DNA of 64,000 nt from DASSUW01 sp963806395 (GCA_963806395.1 CAWDYI010000008.1:1-64000); one strand, 5' to 3'. Shown: positions 10,327 to 19,505, numbered from the stretch's first letter. The notes: a model not told the origin generated them from the sequence alone. Program-made: numbers and translations.

Positions 10327-12164
10327 CGAGCCGAGACCCAGCTGCTCGCCGTGGAGGATCTCGAGGTGGTGAGCCACGTCGGCCAGGCGACGGACACGAT
10401 CGTGGCGGGGCTCAGCCTCTCGGTCGCGCGCGGCGAGACGGTCGGGATCGTCGGGGAGTCCGGCAGCGGGAAGTCGATCACGGCTCGCGCGCTGATGCGG
10501 CTCCTGCCCCGCGGGATCGAGGCGAGCGGCAGCGCGCTCTACGGCGGGCGCGATCTGCTCTCCCTCCCGGAGTCGGCCATGCAGCGCATCCGTGGCTCGG
10601 AGCTCGGGCTCGTGATGCAGGACCCCTTCACGATGCTCAACCCGCTCGTCCCGTGCGGCCGGCACATCGAAGAGGGGCTCCGCCTCGGCGCGGGCAGGTC
10701 GATGAGCCGCGCCGAGCGGCGGCGCGAGACCCTGCGGCGGCTCGGCGAGGTCGGCATCGACGACCCGGCCGTGGCAGACGCGGTACCCGTTCCAGCTCTC
10801 AGGCGGCATGCGCCAGCGCGTCGGCATCGCCGCCGCGCTCGCGCGCGATCCGGCGCTGCTCATCGCGGACGAGCCCTCGACGGCGCTCGACGCGACGACG
10901 CAGAGCCGAGATCCTGGGCCTGCTCCGGTCGCTGCAGGAGTCCCGGGCGCTCGGCGTCATCCTCATCACGCACGACCTGCGCGTGGCGTTCTCGATCTGC
11001 GACCGCGTCTACGTCCTCTACGCCGGCTCCGTGCTCGAGGTCGGCGCGGCGCCCGCGCTGGAGGCGGAGCCGTTCCACCCCTACACCCTGGGCCTCCTGC
11101 TCTCGGAGCCGCCCGGCGACCGGCGCGTCGCGGAGCTCGTCGCGATCGAGGGCTCGGTGCCGAAGTCTCGCGAGGTCGCGAGCATGTGCGCGTTCGCGCC
11201 GCGCTGCTCGTGGGCCGCGGCGGCGTGCACCGCCGGCCGCCCCGAGCTGCGCGCGGTGGAGCCCGGACGGCTGACCGCGTGCGTGCGCCTGGACGAGATC
11301 CGCGCGGACATGCGCGAGAGGCGGCAGCTCGCGGCGCAGCGGGACGACCGGCCCCACGTCCGGCCGCCCGGCGATCCGATCATCCGGGTCGAGGGGCTCG
11401 TGAAGACGTTCGCCGGGCGCTCGAAGAGCCGCATGAGCGCGTCGCAGACCGCCCTCGCCGGCGTCTCGCTCGACCTCCGCAACGGCGAGAGCGTCGGGCT
11501 CGTCGGCGAGTCGGGCTCGGGCAAGACGACGCTGGCGCGCTGCCTCGTCGGGCTCGAGACGCCGACGTCGGGGTCGATCACGATCGGCGGCGTGCCCGCC
11601 GCGGACTACGAGGCGCTGCGGGTCGATCAACGGCGCACGCTGCGCCGGACCGTCCAGATGATCTTCCAGGATCCGTACTCCTCGCTGAACCCCGTGCTGA
11701 CCGTGGGGGCGACCCTGAAGGAGGCGCTCTCGGTCTACGACCGGCGGCCCGGAAGCCTCGATGCCGGCGTGAGCGAGCTGCTCCGCCGTGTGGGGCTCTC
11801 CCCGGAGCACGCGGAGCGCAAGCCCGTCGCGCTGTCCGGCGGAGAGCGCCAGCGCGTGGCCATCGCCCGCGCCCTCGCGGTCGAGCCCAAGGTCCTCGTC
11901 TGCGATGAGCCGGTCTCCGCCCTCGACGTGTCGGTGCAGGCGCAGATCCTCAACCTCTTCAAGGTGCTCCAGCGCGAGCTGGACATGACCTACCTCTTCG
12001 TCAGCCACGACCTGACCGTCGTGCGCCAGATGGTGGAGACGGTCCATGTCCTCTACCGCGGGGAGGTCGTCGAGTCGGGCCCGGTCGACGAGGTGCTGGA
12101 GCGCCCGCAGCACTGGTACACGATCAAGCTCCTGCAGTCCGCGCCGGGAGCCGATGCGGCGTGA
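10323..12164 (+). CDS. Dual ATP-binding protein of peptide-type ABC transporter (DppD-DppF fusion, three frameshifts)
   Basis: About 612 aa with two complete ATPase domains, so one gene supplies both NBDs of the transporter. First domain: Walker A GESGSGKS, signature LSGGMRQRV, Walker B ALLIADEP and the oligopeptide C-terminal Cys cluster (CAFAPRCSW). Second domain: GESGSGKTT, LSGGERQRV, VLVCDEP and FVSHDLTVV. The second half is in one open frame; the first half needs three +1 corrections (about 10330-10345, 10780 and 10905). ATG 10323 overlaps the permease stop. Fused DppDF proteins are known in actinobacteria and proteobacteria. Confidence 0.88.
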   Translation: MTSRDPAARRGGSRGGEPRRPGDGHDRGGAQPLGRARRDGRDRRGVRQREVDHGSRADAAPAPRDRGERQRALRRARSALPPGVGHAAHPWLGARARDAGPLHDAQPARPVRPAHRRGAPPRRGQVDEPRRAAARDPAAARRGRHRRPGRGRRGTRSSSQAACASASASPPRSRAIRRCSSRTSPRRRSTRRRRAEILGLLRSLQESRALGVILITHDLRVAFSICDRVYVLYAGSVLEVGAAPALEAEPFHPYTLGLLLSEPPGDRRVAELVAIEGSVPKSREVASMCAFAPRCSWAAAACTAGRPELRAVEPGRLTACVRLDEIRADMRERRQLAAQRDDRPHVRPPGDPIIRVEGLVKTFAGRSKSRMSASQTALAGVSLDLRNGESVGLVGESGSGKTTLARCLVGLETPTSGSITIGGVPAADYEALRVDQRRTLRRTVQMIFQDPYSSLNPVLTVGATLKEALSVYDRRPGSLDAGVSELLRRVGLSPEHAERKPVALSGGERQRVAIARALAVEPKVLVCDEPVSALDVSVQAQILNLFKVLQRELDMTYLFVSHDLTVVRQMVETVHVLYRGEVVESGPVDEVLERPQHWYTIKLLQSAPGADAA

Positions 12165-12196
12165 CGACACGCGGGCGACCAGGAGGTGGTGTTGGC

Positions 12197-12976
12197 GTGG
12201 AGACGTTGAACGGAAAGGCGGCGGTCGTCACCGGCGGCGCGAACGGGATCGGTCTCGGCATCGCCACGGTGCTCGCGCAGGAGGGCGCGAGCGTGGGCCT
12301 GGCGGACGTCGACATGGCCCGTGCGCAGGCCGCGGCCGACGCGCTCACCGGCCAGGGCCACGCCGCCGTTGCGGTGCAGGTCGACGTGACTGACCGCGCG
12401 AGCACCGAGGCGATGGCCGCAGCGGTGCGCAAGGCGTTCGGGCGGATCGACATCCTGGCCGCCAACGCGGGGATCTATCCGATGGCAGCGCTCGGAGCCA
12501 TCGACGACGCCGCGTGGGACCGGGTCATGGACACCAACGTGAAGGGCGCACTGCATGCGGTCCAGGCGTGCCTGCCGTCGATGCTCGAGTCCGGCTACGG
12601 ACGGATCGTGCTCACATCGTCGATCACCGGGCCGATCACCGGTCAGCCCGGGTTCGCGCACTACGGGGCGTCGAAGGCGGCGATGCTCGGGATGATGCGG
12701 TCGGCAGCGATCGAGACTGCCGCGGCCGGCGTGACGATCAACGCGGTGCTCCCGGGCAACGTTCAGACCGCCGGCATCGACGAGCTGGGGCCGGAGCACA
12801 AGCGTCGGATGGTGGCCGCGATCCCGATGCGCGACCTCGCCGACGCTGCCGACGTCGGCTGGGCCGTGCGCTTCCTGGTCTCGAGCGAGGCTCGGTACAT
12901 CACCGGACAGACGCTGGTGATCGACGGCGGACAGGTGCTCCCGGAGTCCCCCGAGTCACTGGCCGAGCTCGCGTGA
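12197..12976 (+). CDS. SDR family oxidoreductase
   Basis: Intact short-chain dehydrogenase of 259 aa. Seen: TGGANGIGLG cofactor motif, D-V-D after beta-2 suggesting NAD preference, ANAGIY, catalytic Ser in LTSSIT, YGASK and a C-terminal ITGQTLVIDGG. Start placed at GTG 12197 behind AGGAGG (12181-12186); a longer form from GTG 12161 would overlap the ATPase stop by GTGA. Last gene of the transport/hydrolase operon and convergent with the deacetylase 5 bp away. Probably oxidises or reduces a product of the pathway. Confidence 0.9.
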   Translation: METLNGKAAVVTGGANGIGLGIATVLAQEGASVGLADVDMARAQAAADALTGQGHAAVAVQVDVTDRASTEAMAAAVRKAFGRIDILAANAGIYPMAALGAIDDAAWDRVMDTNVKGALHAVQACLPSMLESGYGRIVLTSSITGPITGQPGFAHYGASKAAMLGMMRSAAIETAAAGVTINAVLPGNVQTAGIDELGPEHKRRMVAAIPMRDLADAADVGWAVRFLVSSEARYITGQTLVIDGGQVLPESPESLAELA

Positions 12977-12981
12977 CGGGT

Positions 12982-13854
12982 CTACGAGGTCGCGGACTCC
13001 GCGTCGGCGCCCCACCTGCCGGAACGCTCCTGCATGGCCCGCCACTCGTCGGCGACGTCGAGGTGGTTCGCGAACCAGACGTCGGGGAAGGTCTTCATGT
13101 AGCGGAGGAGCTCGTCGAGCATCTTGATGCGCGGGTGGCGTCCGATGCAGAACGGATGCACGACGAGGAGGAAGCATCCGCCGGCGCGATACGACCCCTC
13201 GAACTCCTCCTTCCAGATCTCCAGCACGTGCGCGGGCGTCGCCATCCCGCTCATGTACGGGAAGAAGTTGAAGAGGAAGTAGGGCGCGTCGTCGAGCTCC
13301 CAGCTCACCGGGAGCTCCACGAAGTCGCGCAGCGGGCCGCCGACGGACGGGACCCTCGGCCGGTACGGCTCGTCGTGGCCGAACAGGCTGGAGTCGTACC
13401 GGAACCCCATCTCCTCGAGCAGATCGGCGGTGTGCGGCCCCAGCGCGAACGGAGGGGAGCGGTTCCCGCGCGGGGTCTGCTCGAAGCAGTCCTCGAGGCG
13501 AGCGATCCCCCGCTTCATGAGCTCCCGCTCCTCGTCGATGCCGAGCGTCAGCACGCTCTCGTGGTAGTAGCCGTGGTAGCCGATGTCGTGGACGCCCTGG
13601 GCGGCGATCTCCCGGCACGCGTCCCGGTGCTCGTCCACGACCTGCGCCGGCACCATGAACGTCGCGGGCAGCTGGTGGCGGTCGAAGAGCTCGAGTATGC
13701 GTGGCAGGCCCGCGCGGATGTCGTAGTCGCCGCGTGACATGGGGCTCGGCGTCGTCAGCCCGAACGTGCCGCTCCAGAGCGACTCCGCGTCGAAGTCGAC
13801 CGAGATCGTCACCGCGCAGCGATATCTGTCACGCCACTTCAGCGGCCCGTCCAT
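12982..13854 (-). CDS. Polysaccharide deacetylase family protein (NodB fold)
   Basis: Carbohydrate-esterase-4-like protein of 290 aa without a signal peptide. Seen: the catalytic-base/metal motif SVDFDAES, the metal motif region GYHGYYHES (the HpPgdA/PuuE-like variant rather than the classic HSxxH), RSPPFALG (motif 3-like) and VVHPFCIGRH near the end. Cytosolic members of this branch often act on small cyclic amides or related compounds rather than polymers, which would fit the surrounding amidohydrolases; that is inference. Divergent from the gamma-glutamyltransferase across 168 bp, which must hold both promoters. Confidence 0.87.
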   Translation of the reverse strand: MDGPLKWRDRYRCAVTISVDFDAESLWSGTFGLTTPSPMSRGDYDIRAGLPRILELFDRHQLPATFMVPAQVVDEHRDACREIAAQGVHDIGYHGYYHESVLTLGIDEERELMKRGIARLEDCFEQTPRGNRSPPFALGPHTADLLEEMGFRYDSSLFGHDEPYRPRVPSVGGPLRDFVELPVSWELDDAPYFLFNFFPYMSGMATPAHVLEIWKEEFEGSYRAGGCFLLVVHPFCIGRHPRIKMLDELLRYMKTFPDVWFANHLDVADEWRAMQERSGRWGADAESATS

Positions 13855-14022
13855 GCTCGTGAACCTCCTGGGTCAATCCCGACGCCGGGCGGGTCGCAAC
13901 CGGCTCGCAAGTGGCAAGCCTAGCCTCCAGCAATCGGATGCGCACGTACAAGCGCGCGCGTCCGGGGCACGGGTACCCACACTGTCCGGATCGGGCTCTC
14001 GGCTCATGACTGCGCGACCGGC

Positions 14023-15489
14023 ATGACGTACCGCCTGCCGTTCGGACAGCCTCCCGCGGTGGCGGGCGAGGCGATGGTCGCGACCAGCCAGCCGCTCGCC
14101 ACGCGCGCCGGGCTGCGCGCGCTGGAGCGCGGCGGGAACGCCGCCGACGCGGTGCTGGCGGCGGCTGCCGTGCTGGCGGTCACCGAGCCGATGTCGACCG
14201 GGCTCGGCGGCGATGCATTCGCGCTGATCTGGAACGGCGGCGAGGCAGTCGGCCTGGACGCGGCCGGGCCGGCGCCCGCAGGCGCCCATCCGCTCGAGCC
14301 TGCCGAGCGCGGGCCGAGGTCGGTGACGGTTCCCGGCGCCGTCGACGGCTGGGCCGCGCTGTCGGCGCGGTTCGGCCGGCTCGGGCTCGACACCTGCCTC
14401 GCCGACGCGATCGACGCCGCGGAGCGGGGCTTCGTCGTGGCTCCCAGAACCGCGGCCGCGTGGGCCGCTGCAGCCGGCAAGACGAGCACCTCTTGGGCTG
14501 CGGCGCAGGTGCCGCCGGAGTTCGCGCCGCCGCCGCGGGCCGGAGAGCGCGTCCGGCTCCTCGACCTCGCCGTCACGCTGCGGGCGGTCGCCGAGGGCGG
14601 ACGAGCCGGTCTCTACGAGGGAACCGTGGCGCGCGCGATCTGCGGGGCGAGCTGGCTGGAGGAGGAAGACCTCGCGTCGTACCGGTCGACCTGGGTGGAT
14701 GTCCTGCGCGTCGCGCTACCGCGATCACGAGGTTCTCGAGCTCCCGCCGCCCACGCAGGGTGTCGCCGCGGCCGAGGCGCTCGCCCTGCTCGACGGGACG
14801 ACGCCCACGCTCGCGAACCAGATCGCCTGCGCGCGCCTGGCGGTGGAGGACGCGCGCGCACACGTGCGCGACGGCGCGGACGTGAGCGCGCTGCTCGACC
14901 CGGCACGCCTCGAGCGACGCCGGCTGGACCTTCCTGCCAGGGTGGCCGAGCCGGCCGGAGGCACGGTCTACCTCTGCGCGGTCGACGGCGACCGGATGGC
15001 CGTGTCGTTCATCCAGAGCCTGTTCGGCGGCTTCGGATCGGGGATCGTGGCCCCGGGCTACCGGCGTGGTGCTGCAGAACCGGGCGGCCTGCTTCGCGGT
15101 CAACGGGCGCGTCGAGCCGGGCCGGCGCCCGTACCACACGATCATCCCCGGCATGCTCCTGCGCGACGGCGCGCTCGGCGGGCCCTTCGGCGTCATGGGC
15201 GGCTACATCCAGGCACAGGCCCACATGCAGCTCGTGTCGGCTCTGGTGGATGACGGCCTCGATCCCCAGGCGGCGCTCGACCGGCCGCGCTTCCTCGTCG
15301 ACGGCGACGTCGTCCGCCTCGAGGAGGGACTGTGGGACCGCGCCGAGGAGCTCGAGCGGCTGGGCATCAGGACGCTGCGGGAACGCGACATGCTCACGTT
15401 CGGCGGAGGTCAGGGGATCCTGCTCTCATGGCGACGCGCTCTTCGGAGGATCCGACGTTCGAAAGGACGGCTATGCGGCTGGGTTCTGA
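14023..15489 (+). CDS. Gamma-glutamyltransferase family protein (three frameshifts)
   Basis: Ntn-hydrolase of about 487 aa. Seen in sequence order across frames: MVATSQPLATRAGLRALERG and GNAADAVLAAA (standard GGT N-terminus), EPMSTGLGGDAFAL, PGAVDGW, then FIQSLFGGFGSGIVAPG, VVLQNRAACF, the PYHTIIPGML block, LGGPFGVMGGYIQ and the end DVRKDGYAAGF. Breaks at about 14700, 15063 and 15428 are all +1. The nucleophile Thr region reads GGTVYLCAVDGD, where classic enzymes have TTH, so the protein may be a GGT-like acylase. No signal peptide is visible, suggesting a cytosolic enzyme. The amidase follows 3 nt after its stop. Confidence 0.86.
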   Translation: MTYRLPFGQPPAVAGEAMVATSQPLATRAGLRALERGGNAADAVLAAAAVLAVTEPMSTGLGGDAFALIWNGGEAVGLDAAGPAPAGAHPLEPAERGPRSVTVPGAVDGWAALSARFGRLGLDTCLADAIDAAERGFVVAPRTAAAWAAAAGKTSTSWAAAQVPPEFAPPPRAGERVRLLDLAVTLRAVAEGGRAGLYEGTVARAICGASWLEEEDLASYRSTWVDVLRVALPRSRGSRAPAAHAGCRRGRGARPARRDDAHAREPDRLRAPGGGGRARTRARRRGRERAARPGTPRATPAGPSCQGGRAGRRHGLPLRGRRRPDGRVVHPEPVRRLRIGDRGPGLPAWCCRTGRPASRSTGASSRAGARTTRSSPACSCATARSAGPSASWAATSRHRPTCSSCRLWWMTASIPRRRSTGRASSSTATSSASRRDCGTAPRSSSGWASGRCGNATCSRSAEVRGSCSHGDALFGGSDVRKDGYAAGF

Positions 15490-15492
15490 ACC

Positions 15493-16916
15493 GTGAGCGA
15501 ACCCTCCGACGTCTGCCGGCTGGCCGCGTCCGAGCTTCTGGACGAGTATCGCCGCGGCGCCGTGTCGCCGGTCGAGGCGATCGACGCGGCACTCGCGAGG
15601 ACGGATGCGATCGACGACGGGCTGGGAGCCATCACGACGCTGTGCCGCGAGCGCGCCCGCAGGGAGGCGCTCGCGAGCGAGAAGGCCTACCGCGACGGCC
15701 GAGCGGCAGGCCCGCTCGGCCGGCGTGCCGTTCGTGGTCAAGGACCTGCTCGACTCCGCGGACGTGCTCAACGGCGTACGGGTCCCCGATGTTCGCGGGG
15801 CACATCGCCAGCCGCAGACGCGACAGTCGTCCGGCAACGTGCGCGAGGCCGGCGGCGATCCTGCTCGGCAAGGCCCAGACGCACGAGTTCGCGTGGGGAA
15901 TCACATCGGTCAACGAGCTGACGGGAACGAGCCGCAACCCGTGGGATCGCCGCCTCATGTCCGGCGGCTCGAGCGGCGGCTCCGCCGTGGCGCTCGCCGC
16001 GCACCTGGTGCCGCTCGCGATCGGCAGCGACACCGGCGGTTCGATCCGCGTCCCGTCGGGGTTCTGCGGGACCGTCGGCTTCAAGCCGACCTTCGGGCGG
16101 CTGAGCACCGACGGCATCTGGCCGCTCGCGCCGTCGCTCGATCATCCCGGGCCGATGGCGAGGACTCCCGCCGACGCGGCGCTCCTGCTCTGCGCGATGG
16201 AGCGCGACGCCAACGCGGCTCGGGTGCGCGACGAGCTCGAGCGCACTGCGAGCCGGGGGATGGCCGGGCGCACGGTCGGCGTCTGCCCGGACCTCCACAC
16301 CGTGCCGCTCACCCCCACCGTGCAGGCGGCGTTCGATGCTGCCGTGCGGACGGTCGCCGAACTGGGCGCGCGGGTCGTCGAGGTCTCGCTGCCGGATGCG
16401 GACGCGATCTATCCGACCTTCGGCGTCATCCAGCGCGCCGAGGCGCTCCGGACTCATCGGACCGCAGGGCTGTATCCCTGCCGCCGGAGCGAGTACGGCG
16501 CCGACGTCCGCGGCCGTCTCGAGTCCGCCGAGCAGGTGACCTTCGACGACTACCTGCGGGCGACGGCGCGCCGCGAGCGGGCGCGATCGTCGTTCGCCGC
16601 GCTCCTGCGTGAGGTTGACGTACTGCTCACGCCCGTGGCGGCAGGCCCGCCTGCGGCGATCGGCGCGGATCGCGTCATGCATCTCGGGCAGGAGGTCGAG
16701 TTCCGCGAGCTGGTGATGAGCTACACCGTCCCGCAGGACCTCGTCGGGATCCCGGCCTGCGCGGTCCGTGCCGGCGTCGACGCGCTCGGCGTGCCGATCG
16801 GGGTCCAGTTCAGCGGGTCGTGGTGGAGCGACCTGGACGTACTCGCCATCGCCCAGGCGTTCTTCGCCGCGACAGCGGAGCTGCAGGCGCGCTGGCCAAA
16901 GATCGAGGGAGGATGA
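15493..16916 (+). CDS. Amidase (amidase signature family; several frameshifts in the first third)
   Basis: About 473 aa. The C-terminal two thirds are open and carry the whole catalytic signature: Lys in GVPFVVKDLLDSADVLN, the Gly/Ser-rich SGGSSGGSAVALAAHLVPLA, cis-Ser in GSDTGGSIRVPSGFCG and VGFKPTFGRLS. Between 15715 and 15860 the reading moves through five +1 shifts (GVPFVVKDLL, then GSPMFAGHIA, ADATVVRQ, VREAGG, AAILLGKAQTHEF), each piece recognisable. So many one-direction shifts in about 150 bp point to local sequence error rather than decay. It hydrolyses an amide of unknown identity; the PLP enzyme gene follows directly. Confidence 0.85.
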
Positions 16917-16917
16917 G

Positions 16918-18051
16918 ATGGAGAACGGAGCGCAACGCACGCTCGAACTGCTGACGGCACAGGTCGGTCGCCACGTCAGCGAGGTCGAGACGCCGGTGGC
17001 GATCGTCGACCTCGACCGCCTCGAAGACAACCTGGGATCGCTGCAGCGCTACGCGGACGAGCACGGGATCGCGCTCTGGCCCCACGCGAAGACCCACAAG
17101 TCGACCGAGATCGGGCTCCGGCAGATCACGTTGGGCGCCGCCGGGCTCACCGTCGCGAAGACCGGCGAGGCGATGGTCTTCAGTGAGGCCGGCGTGCCGC
17201 GCCTGCTCCTCCACTATCCGGCGCTGCACCCCGACAAGTGCGAGCGGCTCGCGCGCCTGGCCGCCGGGGGGTTGGACCTGACGATGGCGGTGGACAGCGT
17301 GGCCGGTGCCGAAGGTCTGTCCGCGGCCCTCCGCCGTCACGGTGCGCGGGCCTCGCTGCTCGTCGAGCTGGACGTCGGGTTGCACCGCACGGGCGAGCAG
17401 ACGGCGGCCGCCGCACTCGCGCTCGCGCAGCGGTTGTCCGAGCTTCCGGCCGTCACCGTGGCGGGGATCAGTTGCTATCCCGGCTTCTGGCATGGCGATC
17501 GCGAGACGATCCGCGGACAGCTCGCCGGCGTCGACGCGTTCCTGCGCGAGACGCGGGAGGCGTTCATCGGCGCGGGACTCTCGTGCGAGCGCGTGTCCGG
17601 GGGCTCGACTCCGGGCCGCTATCTCACGCACGAGACGTGTGTGAACGAGCTGCGCGCGGGCACTTACGTGTTCCTCGATCGTAACGAGTATGAGCCCGAC
17701 GGCGGCCGCGACGCGTGTGCGCTCAGGATCGCGGTGACGGTGGTGTCCGACAGGGTCTCGGGACAGATCGTGGTCGACGCGGGCTCGAAGACGCTCACGT
17801 CAGACGAGCATCCTGACGGGGACTACGGGGAGATCTACGAGCTGCCCGAGGCGCGCGTGCACACGTTGAACGAGGAGCACGGGTATGTCGACGTGTCCAG
17901 GGTGGCCGACCCGCCGGCCGTGGGTGCCCGCCTCCAGGTGATCCCGAACCACGCGTGCGGCTGCGTCAACCTCCACGACGGACTCCTGGGCGTGCGGGCC
18001 GGTGTGGTCGAGCACGTGATCGGCGTTACGGCGCGGGGGCTCGTCCGCTAG
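16918..18051 (+). CDS. D-threonine aldolase/D-serine dehydratase-like PLP enzyme
   Basis: Fold-type III PLP protein of 377 aa, intact. Start ATG 16918 follows GAGGGAGGA. The alanine-racemase-like barrel holds the PLP Lys in WPHAKTHKS, with VSGGSTPGRY binding the cofactor phosphate. The C-terminal domain has HGYVDVS and IPNHACGCVNLHD, the His/Cys metal site typical of D-threonine aldolase and DSD1-type D-serine dehydratase. It probably cleaves or dehydrates a D-3-hydroxy amino acid, matching a pathway that processes non-standard amides or D-amino-acid peptides (inference). Last gene before the accessory region. Confidence 0.87.
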   Translation: MENGAQRTLELLTAQVGRHVSEVETPVAIVDLDRLEDNLGSLQRYADEHGIALWPHAKTHKSTEIGLRQITLGAAGLTVAKTGEAMVFSEAGVPRLLLHYPALHPDKCERLARLAAGGLDLTMAVDSVAGAEGLSAALRRHGARASLLVELDVGLHRTGEQTAAAALALAQRLSELPAVTVAGISCYPGFWHGDRETIRGQLAGVDAFLRETREAFIGAGLSCERVSGGSTPGRYLTHETCVNELRAGTYVFLDRNEYEPDGGRDACALRIAVTVVSDRVSGQIVVDAGSKTLTSDEHPDGDYGEIYELPEARVHTLNEEHGYVDVSRVADPPAVGARLQVIPNHACGCVNLHDGLLGVRAGVVEHVIGVTARGLVR

Positions 18052-18096
18052 TCGTGAGCCTGGGGGTCCGGTGACCCGTGGCGATTCCGCGTGTTC

Positions 18097-18203
18097 TTGG
18101 CTCTACAGCGCCGATGTGGCCGTCTAGAGCGGATGCCGGAGGAGGGACTCGAACCCCCGACACGCGGATTATGTTTCCGCTGCGCTTTGGCTCTACAGCG
18201 CCG
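18097..18203 (+). repeat. 17-bp perfect direct repeat flanking the tRNA remnant
   Basis: TTGGCTCTACAGCGCCG occurs at 18097-18113 and again at 18187-18203, exactly 90 bp apart, with the tRNA-like 3' half between them. Such paired repeats around a tRNA fragment are compatible with an attachment site with integrase arm sites, or with a small local duplication. Confidence 0.6.
18134..18180 (-). tRNA. tRNA 3'-half remnant (CAT anticodon loop), likely attachment-site scar
   Basis: On the minus strand the sequence runs from an anticodon stem GCGGA/TCCGC around a 7-nt loop with CAT, through a variable region, a paired T-stem with loop TTCGAGT and an acceptor 3' strand CTCCGGC plus A. No complementary 5' acceptor strand or D-arm lies upstream, and position 33 is A rather than T, so this is not a working tRNA. 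Displaced 3' halves like this are left where an element integrated into a tRNA gene. Confidence 0.5.
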
Positions 18204-18586
18204 TTTGCGGGGCCCGGGGGGACATAAAAGGGGACAGATCTGCACGGGGCGGCTTCCCCGGTCGGCCAGCGGGGCGCCGTACGCGCTTCGGTCTCGTGTG
18301 TGGAGCGCCGCGCTCAGCAGCGGCGGCGTCACTTCGCTGCTGCTATGCATGGATAGGAACCGTGCGACCGCCGCCGCTGCTTTTCACGAATGCAGGAGCG
18401 GCGCGCCTCCGATCGGGCGCCCTGCCAGGCGCCTCCTCCTCGTCCGGAGCGGGCATCTGTGCCGAGGTCGCCGAGACGCTTGCTTATCGCGCGCGAAGCG
18501 GGAGGATGGACATTTGCGCCGGGGGCCCTAATCTAGCCGGCGAGGCGGCGGGCGCCCGCAAGATTGGGGGGCGCCCGGGCCGGTCC

Positions 18587-18973
18587 TCAGGAGGACGCGG
18601 ACTCCATTTCCTCCATGTTCTTGGTCACGACCTCCATGGTCCGGCCGAGTTCCTCGGTGGGGCTGAACTCGACCACCTCGGTGCCGGCGTAGAGGATCGG
18701 GGTGTGGCCTGGGCCGACGTAGTACGCGTCGCCGCCCTCGAACACCTCCTCGGTGTCTCCTGAGCGAAACGCGACCTTTCCCTTGATCACGTAGCCCATG
18801 TGCTCGCACTGGCACACGTCATTGGGAAGCCCCTTGAAGAGGGGGGACAGGTCCGCGTCCTGGGTGTAGGTCTCGAAACCCACGGTCCAGCCGTCTCGGA
18901 AGTGCTCGAAGTGGCCTTCGTAGCCCTCGAGCGTCTCATGCTCGGAAGCCGTTTCCTTCGATGCCTTCGACAT
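18587..18973 (-). CDS. Cupin domain-containing protein
   Basis: 128-aa single-domain cupin. Seen: conserved beta-strand pattern CEHMGYVIKGKVAFRSGD and the second motif region YYVGPGHTPILYAG. Start ATG 18973 has AGGAGGT 6 nt upstream. The fold is a small-molecule or metal-binding barrel; only part of the classic HxH...E...H set is visible, so enzymatic activity is uncertain. It lies 3 nt downstream of the NTF2-like gene and shares its promoter, facing the MerR gene. Confidence 0.82.
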   Translation of the reverse strand: MSKASKETASEHETLEGYEGHFEHFRDGWTVGFETYTQDADLSPLFKGLPNDVCQCEHMGYVIKGKVAFRSGDTEEVFEGGDAYYVGPGHTPILYAGTEVVEFSPTEELGRTMEVVTKNMEEMESASS

Positions 18974-18976
18974 TGT

Positions 18977-19417
18977 CTACCTCCTGTTCGGTCGGTTCGG
19001 GGTACTGACGCCGCTTGCGTCCTCGGCGCACGCAAAGCGGTCGGCTTGGTACTTCGGATCGCCTGACAGGACTTGCCGCTCGCGGACGATGCGAGCGTCC
19101 TCGAGCTCGAAGATCCCGTTGGCGACGACCTTGCGGCCGCCCGGGAACTCGCAGGTGACAGTGGCGGCGGCGCGATGCTCTCCCGCAACCGTGTTCTCCA
19201 CCGTCGCCTTGACGCCGGCGGATGCGCAGTGCTCGAACATGCCCTTGAACACTTCCTTCCCGTGCCGAACGCGCGGGGCGCTCGGCGGGTTGTCGCGATC
19301 CATCTGGATCAGCTCGACCTCGTCCGCGTACAGCGCGAGCAGGGCGTCGATGTCCCATTCCTCATAGCCGCGTCTGAACGCCTCGAGATCGAGCGATGGG
19401 CTGGTCTTGACGATCAC
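18977..19417 (-). CDS. Nuclear transport factor 2 / SnoaL-like protein
   Basis: 146-aa alpha+beta-barrel protein of the NTF2-like superfamily: N-terminal helix LEAFRRGYEEWDIDALLALY, then YADEVELIQMD and the usual curved sheet. Start GTG 19417 is supported by AGGAGGT 7 nt upstream. These folds bind or isomerise small hydrophobic ligands; the function here is unknown. First gene of a two-gene operon with the cupin, divergent from a MerR regulator whose operator lies in the 88-bp gap. Confidence 0.8.
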   Translation of the reverse strand: MIVKTSPSLDLEAFRRGYEEWDIDALLALYADEVELIQMDRDNPPSAPRVRHGKEVFKGMFEHCASAGVKATVENTVAGEHRAAATVTCEFPGGRKVVANGIFELEDARIVRERQVLSGDPKYQADRFACAEDASGVSTPNRPNRR

Positions 19418-19467
19418 CGTCTACCTCCTCGGGTTTCTGTGGACTTGACCGTTCGCGGCTACGATGG

Positions 19468-19494
19468 CCCTTGAAGCGCGGTTCAAGTCAAGGG
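19468..19494. promoter_or_regulatory. MerR-type operator palindrome
   Basis: CTTGAA-N6-TTCAAG (19470-19487) is a perfect dyad; an outer pair CCCTTGA...TCAAGGG (19468-19474, 19488-19494) adds to it. Read on the minus strand, TTGACT and CATCGT flank it with 19-bp spacing, the stretched spacer typical of MerR-activated promoters, pointing towards the NTF2-cupin operon. The -10 match is weak (3 of 6). Confidence 0.6.
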
Positions 19495-19505
19495 ACTCAT
19501 CACAG

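Larger units (their letters stand above)
18052..18586. other. Gene-free stretch with tRNA remnant and direct repeat
   Basis: 535 bp with no supported coding sequence. It holds a 17-bp direct repeat flanking a tRNA 3'-half remnant, described separately. Apparent plus-strand ORFs reading GLEPPTRGL are translations of the tRNA T-arm and are rejected. Confidence 0.7.

Noticed and set aside
18091..18531. Plus-strand ORF beginning MFLALQRRCGRL with GLEPPTRGL
   Set aside because: The recognisable part is a translation of the tRNA T-arm on the opposite strand; no protein family.
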